A stretch of DNA of 64,000 nucleotides. Source: Stomorhina lunata. Taxonomy: Eukaryota; Arthropoda; Insecta; Diptera; Rhiniidae. The stretch is taken from contig OW121742.1 in assembly GCA_933228675.1 (NCBI GenBank), positions 39,159,255 to 39,223,254 on the forward strand, given 5' to 3'. Below are positions 48,046 through 58,890 of this stretch, piece by piece. The notes under the pieces are model-generated. The model was given only the letters and a program-made list of their open reading frames with translations, was not told the DNA's origin and made no database searches. The translations under genes were made by a program, and so were the position numbers. Each line of letters begins with the position of its first letter. Position 1 is the stretch's first letter.

Positions 48046-49640
48046 AGCAAATTATTCAAAAATTTCTTATTTTTATAGGAAATTTTTTAAAACTTTCCTA
48101 TTTTTATAGGAAATTTTTCAAAAATTTCTTATTTGTATAGGAAATTTTTCAAGAATTTCTTATTTTTATAGGAAATTTTTCAAAAATTTCTTATTTGTAT
48201 AGGAAATTTTTCAAGAATTTCTTATTTTTATAGGAAATTTTCCAAAAATTTCCCATTTTTATAGGAAATTTTTCAAAAATTTCTTATTTTTACAGAAAAT
48301 TTAAAAAAAATGTCTTATTTTTATAGGAAATTTTTCAAAAATTTCTTATTTTTATAGGAAATTTTTCAAAAATTTCATATTTTTATAGAAACTCTTCAAA
48401 AATTTCTTATTTTTAAAGGAAATTTTTTAAAAATTACTTATTTTTTTTAAGGAAAATTTTCAAAAATTTCTTATTTTTATGCGAAATTTTTCAAAAATTT
48501 CTAATTTTTGTACGAAATTTTTTAATAATTTCTTATTTTGATAGGAAATTTTTAAAAAATTTCTTATTTTTATAGCAAATTTTTTAAAAATTTCTTATTT
48601 TTATAGGAAATTTTTAAAAAATTTCTTATTTTTATAGGAAATTTTTCAAAAATTTCTTATTTTTATAAGAAATTTTTCAAAAATTTCTTATTTTTATAAG
48701 AAATTTTTCAAAAATTTCTTATTTTTATAAGAAATTTTTCAAAAATTTCTTATTTTTATAAGAAATTATTCAAAAATTTCTTATTTTTATAAGAAATTTT
48801 TCAAAAATTTCTTATTTTTATAAGAAATTTTTCAAAAATTTTTAATTTTTATAAGAAATTTTTCAAAAATTTCTTATTTGTATAAGAAATTTTTAAAAAA
48901 TTTCTTATTTTTATAAGAAATTTTTCAAAAAGTTCTTATTTTTTATACGAAATTTTTCAAAAATTTCTTATTTTTTATACGAAATTTTTCAAAAATTTCT
49001 TATTTTTTATACGAAATTTTTCAAAAATTTCTTATTTGTTATACGAAATTTTTCAAAAATTGCTTATTTTTTTATAGGAATTTTTTTAAAAATTTTTTAT
49101 AGGAAATTTTTAAAAAATTTCTTGTTTTGTATAGAAAATTTTTCAACAATTTCTTATTCTTATAGGAACTTTTCAAAAATTTCTTATTTTTATAGCAAAT
49201 TTTTCAAAAATTTCGAATCTTTATAGGAAATTTTTTAAAAATTTCCTATTTTTATAAGAAATTTTTCAAAAATTTCTTATTTTTATAGGAAATTTTTTAA
49301 AAATTTCTTATTTTTATAGGAAATTTTTTAAAAATTTCTTTTTTTTTATAGGAAATTTTACAAAAATTTTCTATTTTTATAGGAAGTTCTTCAAAAATGT
49401 CCTATTTTTATAGGAAATTCTTCAAACATTTTTTATTTTTATAGGAAATTTTTCAAAAATTTCTTATTTTTTTATGAAATTTTTTAAAAAATTTTTTATT
49501 TTTAAAGGATATTTTTTTGAAAAAATTTCTTAATTTTAAAGAAAATTTTTCAAAAATTTCCTATTTTTATAAGAAATTTTTCAAAAATTTCTTATTTTCT
49601 AGAAAATTTTTCAAAAATTTCTTATTTTAATGGGAAACTT
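48046..49640 (-). repeat. Satellite family A array, reverse orientation
   Basis: About 50 tandem monomers (on +: GGAAATTTTTCAAAAATTTC plus TTATTTTTATA). A cluster uses AAGAAATTTTTC (48660-48930) and another uses TTTTTTATACGAAA (48940-49050). The end at 49600-49640 runs into a TAA-rich spacer that separates it from a forward array. Confidence 0.95.
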
Positions 49641-49692
49641 TAAAAAAAAATAATAATAATTAAAAAAAAATAATAATAATTAAAAAAAAATA
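49637..49692. repeat. TAATAATAAT/poly-A spacer at an inversion junction
   Basis: The unit TAATAATAATTAAAAAAAAA is repeated almost three times between a reverse (left) and a forward (right) family A array. Confidence 0.85.
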
Positions 49693-50258
49693 ATTTCAAA
49701 AATTTCCTATAAAAATAGGAAATTTTTGAAAAATTTCCTATAAAAATAGGAAATTTTTGAAAAATTTCCTATAAAAATAGGAAATTTTTGAAAAATTTCC
49801 TATAAAAATAGGAAATTTTTGAAAAATTTCCTATAAAAATAGGAAATTTTTGAAAAATTTCCTATAAAAATAGGAAATTTTTGAAAAATTTCCTATAAAA
49901 ATAGGAAATTTTTGAAAAATTTCCTCTAAAAATAGGAAATTTTTGAAAAATTTCCTATAAAAATAGGAAATTTTTGAAAAATTTCCTATAAAAATAGGAA
50001 ATTTTTGAAAAATTTCCTATAAAAATAGGAAATTTTTGAAAAATTTCATATAAAAATACGAAATTTTTGAAAAATTTCCAATAAAAATAGGAAATTTTTA
50101 AAAAAAATTCCAATAAAAATAGGAAATTTTTGAAAAATGTCCTATAAAAATATGAAATTTTTGAAAAATTTTCTATAAAGATATGAAATTTTTGAAAAAT
50201 TTTCCTATAAAGATATGAAATTTTTGAAAAATTGCATATGAAAATATTAATTTTTTAA
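49691..50258 (+). repeat. Satellite family A array, forward, homogenised
   Basis: About 18 monomers. The first eleven or so are nearly identical to the uniform core at 45840-46780 (GGAAATTTTTGAAAAATTTC with CTATAAAAATA); the last ones degrade (ATATGAAATTTTTG). Together with the preceding reverse array it forms a large inverted pair about a TAA-rich centre. Confidence 0.95.
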
Positions 50259-51474
50259 ATCACAGGTTAAGAAAATTCATTGGAATAGTGATTGTTAAAG
50301 TTTCTTCTTGTACAACCTTTAGTTACACAAGTTTAGTGTAAATTTTAATGCGTAGTAGTTTTTCTTATTGATTAAGATTGACTGAAAATTTGATTTTATT
50401 CGATTTTATTTGCTTTTTTTTCTATTATAAATCTTTAGTTAGGTTCTAGTTGGGTAATAAAATAAAAAGTAGATCAGAGAAATACAACCGTTTGAACAAA
50501 TTCATTGAACACTTGCGTTTTCAATTCAAGATTTTTGTGAAATATTTCTTTTCTTTGGTTGTAATTTATTAGATTTTCTGTAACTTCGAAAACGTTTTTA
50601 TTAAACTTTAGTTGATTAATTTGGTTTTATTTTATTATTTATTTGTTTTTGAGGTTTAATGTATTTTGAAAGCTCATCGCATAAGTAGACGCTGAGGAAA
50701 TTGGAGCATTTACAAATATTTTGTACAAATAAAACTATCAGTTGAAAATTATACAGTCGAGGGCAGGAATATAGTGCAATGATAAAACAGTACTAATATA
50801 AATGTTACCATGATTAATAGAAGCACCTGATCCAATTGAAATTAAGAAGTTTTTATTGGAAATAAATTATATGCATTCTTATAATTACTTAACATCTATG
50901 GAAAGTATGGACAGTTTCCTTTGCAACGATATATAATATAATATATTTTTCTCTACTTTTCATAATATTGGTGAGATTTGAGGTAATAAAGTAGATTTAC
51001 TAAAACTGCTTTAAAAGGTTGTAGACAGTTATGGGTGATCCATCTGTAAGTCCATTTCGGTTATGTGTACCAGTAATTATATTGGCCATACTTCCGACTA
51101 GTAGCTCTGCTAGTTGATTACGACCAACTGCCCATTGTTTACTTATAGCATTTTTTATGACATGAAAAGGCATTAATGAATGAATCAAACGTACACGAAA
51201 AATGTGTAAAATTTTTTTTTTGTAAATATTGTTTTTCCAGTACTTTACCACAAAAAATATAATTGGTTTATACATGTATAGGAACCAACACATACACTAC
51301 AAAAATTTATCATAATTCTTCTGTAAATGTGTGGGGGTATTGGTTTGATAGTATTTACATTGATATGAATTGATATAATAAGTTTATGTTTATGAATGAA
51401 CAAATAACCAAGAATATTTATATTTAGAAAAACGTAATTTAAGATTGATGAAGAAATTTTTAAAAATTAAAAAA
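50259..51474. other. Single-copy-looking spacer
   Basis: Mostly A/T-rich sequence without known genes, except the possible exon on the minus strand at 51000-51165, listed separately. Confidence 0.45.
51000..51165 (-). other. Possible protein-coding exon, unrecognised
   Basis: The C-terminal half of a 97-codon minus-strand frame (51000-51293) has a balanced amino-acid composition unlike the low-complexity frames elsewhere. It includes ISKQWAVGRNQLAELLVG and MANIITGTHNRNGLTDGSP, and ends TVYNLLKQF before a stop. Further upstream on that strand the frame is T/A-rich and looks intronic. An AG acceptor is available at ATGGGCAG before TTGGTCG. I do not recognise the protein, and it may be a chance frame. 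Confidence 0.25.
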
Positions 51475-51813
51475 AATAAATTTTTGAAAAATTTCCTATA
51501 AAAATAATAAATTTTTAAAAAATTTCCTATAAAAAGAAATTTCCTATTTTTATAGGAAATTTTTCAAAAATTCCTATTTTTATAGGAAATTTTTCAAAAT
51601 TTTCCTATATTTATAGGAAATTTTTCAAAAATTTCCTATATTTATTTATTTTTGAAAAATTTCCTATAAAAATAATAAATTTTTAAAAAATTTCCTATAA
51701 AAAGAAATTTCCTATTTTTATAGGAAATTTTTCAAAAATTCCTATTTTTATAGGAAATTTTTCAAAATTTTCCTATATTTATAGGAAATTTTTCAAAAAT
51801 TTCCTATATTTAT
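51475..51813. repeat. Family A mosaic with duplicated inversion junction
   Basis: Two forward monomers, then the TATAAAAAGAAATTTCC junction, then reverse monomers at 51478-51645. The same mosaic is repeated starting at about 51647, offset 168 bp at the AAAAAGAAAT landmark (51531 and 51699). The orientation therefore alternates forward, reverse, forward, reverse within about 330 bp. Confidence 0.9.
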
Positions 51814-53632
51814 AGGAAATTTTTCAAAAATTTCCTATATTTATAGGAAATTTTTCAAAAATTTCCTATATTTATAGGAAATTTTTCAAAAATTTCCTAT
51901 TTTTATAGGAAATTTTTCAAAAATTTCCTATTTTTATAGGAAATTTTTCAAAAATTTCCTATTTTTATAGGAAATTTTTCAAAAATTTCCTATTTTTATA
52001 GGAAATTTTTCAAAAATTTCCTATTTTTATAGGAAATTTTTCAAAAATTTCCTATTTTTATAGGAAATTTTTCAAAAATTTCCTATTTTTATAGGAAATT
52101 TTTCAAAAATTTCCTATTTTTATAGGAAATTTTTCAAAAATTTCCTATTTTTATAGGAAATTTTTCAAAAATTTCCTATTTTTATAGGAAATTTTTCAAA
52201 AATTTCCTATTTTTATAGGAAATTTTTCAAAAATTTCCTATTTTTATAGGAAATTTTTCAAAAATTTCCTATTTTTATAGGAAATTTTTCAAAAATTTCC
52301 TATTTTTATAGGAAATTTTTCAAAAATTTCCTATTTTTATAGGAAATTTTTCAAAAATTTCCTATTTTTATAGGAAATTTTTCAAAAATTTCCTATTTTT
52401 ATAGGAAATTTTTCAAAAATTTCCTATTTTTATAGGAAATTTTTCAAAAATTTCCTATTTTTATAGGAAATTTTTCAAAAATTTCCTATTTTTATAGGAA
52501 ATTTTTCAAAAATTTCCTATTTTTATAGGAAATATTTCAAAAATTTCCTATTTTTATAGGAATTTTTTCAAAAATTTCCTATTTTTATAGGAAATTTTTC
52601 AAAAATTTCCTATTTTTATAGGAAATTTTTCAAAAATTTCCTATTTTTATAGGAAATTTTTGAAATTTTTCAAAAATTTCCTATTTTTATAGGAAATTTT
52701 TCAAAAATTTCCTATTTTTATAGGAAATTTTTCAAAAATTTCCTATTTTTATAGGAAATTTTTCAAAAATTTCCTATTTTTATAGGAAATTTTTCAAAAA
52801 TTTCCTATTTTTATAGGAAATTTTTCAAAAATTTCCTATTTTTATAGGAAATTTTTCAAAAATTTCCTATTTTTATAGGAAATTTTTCAAAAATTTCCTA
52901 TTTTTATAGGAAATTTTTCAAAAATTTCCTATTTTTATAGGAAATTTTTCAAAAATTTCCTATTTTTATAGGAAATTTTTCAAAAATTTCCTATTTTTAT
53001 AGGAAATTTTTCAAAAATTTCCTATTTTTATAGGAAATTTTTCAAAAATTTCCTATTTTTATAGGAAATTTTTCAAAAATTTCCTATTTTTATAGGAAAT
53101 TTTTCAAAAATTTCCTATTTTTATAGGAAATTTTTCAAAAATTTCCTATTTTTATAGGAAATTTTTCAAAAATTTCCTATTTTTATAGGAAATTTTTCAA
53201 AAATTTCCTATTTTTATAGGAAATTTTTCAAAAATTTCCTATTTTTATAGGAAATTTTTCAAAAATTTCCTATTTTTATAGGAAATTTTTCAAAAATTTC
53301 CTATTTTTATAGGAAATTTTTCAAAAATTTCCTATTTTTATAGGAAATTTTTCAAAAATTTCCTATTTTTATAGGAAATTTTTCAAAAATTTCCTATTTT
53401 TATAGGAAATTTTTCAAAAATTTCCTATTTTTATAGGAAATTTTTCAAAAATTTCCTATTTTTATAGGAAATTTTTCAAAAATTTCCTATTTTTATAGGA
53501 AATTTTTCAAAAATTTCCTATTTTTATAGGAAATTTTTCAAAAATTTCCTATTTTTATAGGAAATTTTTCAAAAATTTCCTATTTTTATAGGAAATTTTT
53601 CAAAAATTTCCTATTTTTATAGGAAATTTTTT
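51705..53632 (-). repeat. Satellite family A array, reverse, highly homogenised
   Basis: About 60 monomers of 31 bp with very few differences (on +: GGAAATTTTTCAAAAATTTC then CTATTTTTATA). The first four use TATATTTATA. The only notable irregularity is a short partial duplication, TTTTTGAAATTTTTC, near 52657-52671. It ends abruptly at 53632 within a monomer (GGAAATTTTTTTATGTAG). Confidence 0.97.
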
Positions 53633-55572
53633 TATGTAGTCAATGTCTTAGTCTATTTCTGGGTCTATGTTTGTGTCTTAGTCCAAGTTTCTATGTGTGT
53701 TGTAGGTAATGTCTTAATTAATATTTGTCCAAGAAATTCCTTATTATTTTTATAATTACTCAAATTCTCACACATTCAAAATTCACCTAAAATTTTTTAA
53801 ATATTTTTTCAAAAATTCTCATAAAACATGATTTACGAAACTTGTTCTATACAGATAAATCACGAAAATTGTTTCTATAATTTAAAAAGAATGCAAGGTT
53901 TCTTGATAAAAAAAACAGATTCTGAAATTTATCAAGTTTATTGTTAGCTAATAAAATAATTTCGTTAATAAATCTACGCAAGTTTAAAGTCAGTAACAAT
54001 GGAATGAATGTGCTGGTTTTTTGGAATTTCAACAATTACAAAAAATAAACAAAAAAAAAAATACAAAATTTGAAAAAAAAATACATATCTCCGGTTCCAA
54101 TGTCGCATACCAGAAAAAATGTGTAAATCTAGTTACAAAATCAAATAATGAAAAAAAACCCATTAATGTATATATTCAAGTACTTAAGCAATTTAAAAAA
54201 ATTTATTCAAAAATATTTATGAAGTCATGAAGAAAAAAAAAGACTTTTGATTGTTTGAAATCGGGAAATCTATATAAACCGATTTTTGACATAGACTAAG
54301 AAACTTAGTAAGAAGCACTTCTTCTGTCCTACTCCATTCTCGTGTTACGTAAATGTTCTTTAAACTTGTAGTTAGTCGTTGCTATTATCAGACATAAAGA
54401 ACCAATTTTGTGTCTTCGATTATAATTTCCTTTCGGCATTTCAAACATGTTCCAAACTTTAAGCGAAAAACTCCCAGTAATCACAGCAACGCAACAGCCA
54501 CGATCGCACCAATACTTCTTCAACATTGAGTCAAATAACGAGAAGATCACATACATATATTTGACCAGGTTAAGCTCTTTTGCCTTTTAATCTGGCCAAA
54601 ACAGCGAAGTTATTTATGGAAAGATGAAAAGGCAGTAACAAGTAAATGGACTCAAACGATACGACAAAATGTTGGCTAGACCGACTGACCGATCGAACGA
54701 AAGCCTGGCAGCCAGCCAAGTAAATAAACAGGCATAAAAACGGTCACAATAAAATGTGGAAAAACAAAAATGCTTAGGTGGACCAAAGCAAAAACAACAA
54801 ATAAGTTCAAAAAATACTTAATCAAGGGAATTGCAGTTTTTTCAGTGTGAACACAATTATGGCGTTAAAGCTACAGCGAGTCATAACTGAATTAAGAGTT
54901 TGAGAGGATCAAACCTATGAAGGTCAAACAGAGAAGATTTTTCACAAAGTGTAATAGTAAATTGAAAATATCTTGGTGTTTCAGTTCATCAAAACTGCTG
55001 CAGTAAGAGAACATATTACATCTAAAGATCGTGTCAATGAAACGATTGTTATACATTACCCTGTCAGGGGACTGACGATCATATATAAACTAAGCAACTA
55101 ACTCTAAAATATTGAAATTTAAATCACTTTAAATCCATTTCGGTAAAGTTGTAAGAGTTGTATAAAAATCCAAATCAACCTCAAGTCGCTTTAACGTCCT
55201 CATTCTAGAAATCCCCTTCGAAATCTGTGGCAAACAAAAAAAGTATGTTATGCTGCATATTAACGCAAGGCGACGCAATCAACTTATATTGCCAAAGCGA
55301 TTGACTGCAGACAGCTTCCTCTGCTTATTTTTCTTCATTATCATCTTTTACATTTTAAAATTCCTGGAAATTCTCTTAATAAAAATAAATTCAAATACAA
55401 CAAATACAAAAGAAGTGCAGGGAAGACAACAACAACAACCACAAGATCAACTAAATGAATTGAAATGAAAACATTTTTACCGAATCAAGAGATTTAGGAA
55501 ACCGAAAACTAAAATATAAATAACATCCTCACAGTGTAACGAATAAGGGAAAAATAGAAAAAAAAAATAACT
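53633..55572. other. Single-copy-looking spacer
   Basis: No gene recognised on either strand. Frames of about 60-75 codons (for example 54329-54556 - and 55250-55468 +) have no familiar motif. CAA repeat near 55428-55440. Confidence 0.45.
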
Positions 55573-56512
55573 TTTTTAAAGATGACATTCGGAAGACCAA
55601 AGGAAGACTTTTCTAAAGAAAAGTTGACGGTAGGAAGAATTTTCTAAAAAAAACCAGACGATAGGAAGGCTTTTCTAAAAAAAAACTTGACGATAGGAAG
55701 ACTTTTTTAAAGAAAATTTTACGATAGAAAAACTTTTCTAAAGAAAAGTTGACGATAGGAAGACTTTTCTAAAGAAAAGTTGACGATAGGAGGACATTTC
55801 TATAGAAAAGGAAGACATTTCTATAGAAAAGTTGACGATAGGAAGACATTTCTATAGAAAAGTTGACGATAGAAAAACATTAATATAGAAAAGTTGACGA
55901 TAGGGAGACATTTCTAAAGAAAAGTTGAAGATAGGAAGACTCTTCTAAAAAAAAGTTCACAATAGGAAAACTTTTCTAAAAAAAACTTAACGTTAGGAAG
56001 ACTTTTCTAAGGAAAAGTTTACGTTAGGAAGACTTTTCTAAAGAAAAGTTGACGTTAGAAAGACTTTTCTAAAGAAAAGTTGACTATAGGAAGACTTTTC
56101 TAAAGAAAAGTTGACGATAGAAAGACTTTTCTACAGAAAAGTTGACGATAGGAAGACTTTTCTGAAGAAAAGATGACGATAGGAAGACTTTTTTAAAGAA
56201 AAGTTGACGGTAGGAAGACTTTTCTATAGAAAAGTTGACTATAGGAAGACTTTTCTAAAGAAATGTTGATGATAGGAAGACTTTTCTTAAGAAAAGTTGA
56301 CGATACGGAGACCTTTCTAAAGAAATGTTGATGATAGGAAGACTTTTCTTAAGAAAAATTGACGATACGGAGACTTTTCTAACCAAAAGGTAACGACAGG
56401 AAGACTTTCTAAAAAAAGTTGACGATATGAAGACTTTTCTAAAAAAAGTTGACGATAGGTAGACTTTTCTAAAGAAAAGTTGAAGTTAGGAAGACTTTTC
56501 TATAGAAAAGTT
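55573..56512 (+). repeat. Satellite family C array (copy 4), diverged
   Basis: Tandem ~31-bp monomers of the AAAGTTGACGATAGGAAGAC plus TTTTCTAAAG type. Most have CTAAAGAAAA instead of CTATAGAAAA, so the palindrome is broken in many copies, while the last ones regain it. More diverged than other C arrays. It passes directly into family F. Confidence 0.94.
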
Positions 56513-57215
56513 GTCGCGTGGGAAGAGTTTTCTATAGAAAAGTTGTCAAGTGGAAAGAGTTTTCTATAGAAAAGTTGCCGGGTGGGAAGAGTTTTCTATA
56601 GAAAAGTTGTCGCGTGGGAAGAGTTTTCTATAGAAAAGTTGTCGGGTGGGAAGAGTTTTCTATAGAAAAGTTGTCGGGTGGGAAGAGTTTTCTATAGAAA
56701 AGTTGTCGGGTGGGAAGAGTTTTCTATAGAAAAGTTGTCGGGTGGGAAGAGTTTTCTATAGAAAAGTTGTCGGGTGGGAAGAGTTTTCTATAGAAAAGTT
56801 GTCGGGTGGGAAGAGTTTTCTATAGAAAAGTTGTCGGGGGAGAAGAGTTTTCTATAGAAAATTTGTCGGGTGGGAAGAGTTTTCTATAGAAAAGTTGTCG
56901 GGTGGGAAGAGTTTTCTATAGAAAAGTTGTCGGGTGGAAAGAGTTTTCTATAGAAAAGTTGTCGGGTGAAAAGAGTTTTCTTTAGAAAAGTTGTCGGGTG
57001 GAAAGAATTTTCTATAGAAAAGTTGTCGCGTGGGAAGAGTTTTGTATAGAAAAGTTGTCGCGTGGGAAGAGTTTTCTATAGAAAAGTTGTCGGGTGGGAA
57101 GAGTTTTCTATAGAAAAGTTGTCGGGTGGGAAGAGTTTTCTATAGAAAAGTTGTCGGGTGGGAAGAGTTTTCTATAGAAAAGTTGTCGGGTGGGAAGAGT
57201 TTTTTAAAGAAAAGT
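56513..57215 (+). repeat. Satellite family F array (GC-richer)
   Basis: About 22 monomers of 32 bp: GTTGTCGGGTGGGAAGAG then TTTTCTATAGAAAA. It keeps the core palindrome of families B-E, but the linker is G-rich (GTCGGGTGGGAAG). The first monomers (GTCGCGTGGGAAG, GTCAAGTGGAAAG) look intermediate between C and F. The last copies degenerate to TTTTTTAAAG followed by poly-T. Confidence 0.96.
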
Positions 57216-58081
57216 TTTTTTTTTTGGAAATGTTAACCCACCGTGCCAACAACATAAAAGTAGTAAAAGTAAAGTGTGATGCTATTGCTAGTGCCACACC
57301 AGCATCCACAACAACAGCAGCAATATTGCCAGCATCCTCAATCCCATCATAAACAGCAGCAGCAAAAGCATAACTTTAAAGTTAAATATAAAAATATAAG
57401 CAAAACAATCACTTATAATTCGAAGATGTTGATGTTATTTTTTACTGCTCAACTTATTGTTGTTACAATATTGTTGTTGCTGTTGTTTTTGTTGCTGATG
57501 GAGCTTCCAATCATTGCTGCTGTCTTTAAGGTTGTAGTTAGTTATTTTTGCTTGAAACTAAATCGCTTTTATATTTTCTACACTTTTAGGTAAAACTTCA
57601 GAATTTTTAGTTAAAAGCTGAGAAGAAAAACGCCAACTACCTCAAACCCATTTTGATCATAATAATGAAGCCAATGACCATCGTTTTTGGTTCGAAGTTT
57701 AATCATTGTGAGATCATAACGAGGAGGTTGACGATGACGACGATCTTCATAATGATCACTATTCATCATTATTGTCGGCGTCTGGACCGTCCAATAAAGC
57801 TTCTGTTATTGAATTTTGTTTGTAACCCATTCCAGGATTCGTAAAAATTATTTATTAATGTTGTTGTTGTGCTTTCAATGAACGTTAAATTTAAGAAAAC
57901 AGGTTCAAATTTAGAAAACAATCTCAGCAGACTATGCAAACTAAGAGGGTCGTTTAAAAAATTTGTGTATATAGCACCATGGACCTGACATCTTTTTCAG
58001 TGTTTACTTTCATTCAAGCAATAAAATTTTTCAAAATATTATTTAGATCCAAAAACCGGTATACATAAAATGTTGCTTTAG
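57216..58081. other. Spacer with CAG/CAA repeats
   Basis: CAACAACAGCAGC-type repeats lie near 57309-57322 and 57351-57367, and TTG/TGC repeats near 57469-57497. A 105-codon plus frame at 57276-57593 is Gln/His then Leu/Val-rich from these repeats and is not supported as a gene. Confidence 0.45.
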
Positions 58082-58195
58082 AGTGAGATCAGTAGATGTT
58101 CTGGAAGGAAATTCTGAAATCACTGTTTTCTATATCATCGCTTATATAAAACAGTGATTTCAGATTTTAATTCCAGAACATTTACTGATCTCACT
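58082..58195. mobile_element. Small foldback element or hairpin
   Basis: Left arm 58083-58129 and right arm 58148-58194 are 47-bp reverse complements with about four mismatches (outer end GTGAGATCAGTA, inner end CACTGTTTT), separated by an 18-base AT-rich loop. It could be a minimal foldback transposon or give a hairpin transcript. It lies just before a fragment of LINE family 1. Confidence 0.8.
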
Positions 58196-58198
58196 TCC

Positions 58199-58356
58199 TT
58201 AGCGCTCGTTTATACTTTCACAGAGATCGAACTACAAGATTTCTTATAGATAGGCCTCGTCAAACAAGTTCATGATCAATTTAGGGGTATCGCAAGGTTA
58301 CGTTCTTTCCCAACTATATTTCTTATCTACATATTCATAAAGACTTTGTATAGGTA
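58199..58356 (+). pseudogene. LINE family 1 reverse transcriptase fragment
   Basis: Aligns by eye with about 41038-41190 of the LINE at 40474-42168: CAGAGATCGAACTACAAGA matches CAGAGATCGCACTATAAGA, and AATTTAGGGGTATCGCAAGG matches AATTCAGGGGTACCGCAAGG (the GVPQGS block). The frame is disrupted and both ends are lost. The right end abuts an inverted-repeat element. Confidence 0.85.
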
Positions 58357-58890
58357 GAAACACAATTGGGACGAATGACTAATTTCGTCCAGCACGACGA
58401 ATTCGGTTTTAAAAATTCGTCTTGTAAATTCGTCGATTGAACACATTTGCGACGAATAAACGTTGTTGACGCCATTTTTGTTGATTTTTTATTTGCAAAA
58501 ATTACTTACACTTTCGGACATATCGCGCACTCACAATATTTGCAATTTTTTTTATTTTATTCTTTTATTATTACACAAGATTATTGTATTTAAATAATTT
58601 TATTTGAAATAAATATTTTTTGTTTACATTTTATATGGTGACCATATTTAACAAGAACACATATAATTTCTAATATTTTACAACAGAAATATATATACAG
58701 CCACTCTAATTCAGTTTAGTCGTCGTTCGTCTGCGTATGAAATGGAAATAAACCTATCGCACTGTTCGATACGCACGACGAATTTCGTCGTACGCATCAA
58801 TTGTGAGCACACTCATATAAGCCCATATGTTCTATTTCTAACGACGAATATTCGTTCCGAAAAATTGGTCGTTCGTTCCAATTGTGTTTC
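58357..58890. mobile_element. MITE-like element with terminal inverted repeats
   Basis: About 534 bp bounded by near-identical inverted ends: GAAACACAATTGGGACGAAT on the left and the complement of GAAACACAATTGGAACGAAC on the right, with similarity extending some 30 bases (GACYAATTT). The interior is rich in CGTCG/ACGAC words, including the palindrome ACGACGAATTTCGTCGT near 58785-58801. No transposase frame. A target-site duplication was not clear. It lies between two different LINE fragments. Confidence 0.8.

Noticed and set aside
57276..57593. 105-codon Gln/His-rich frame as a polyglutamine gene
   Set aside because: Composition is explained by CAG/CAA and TTG simple repeats; no domain, and the second half is Leu/Val low complexity.
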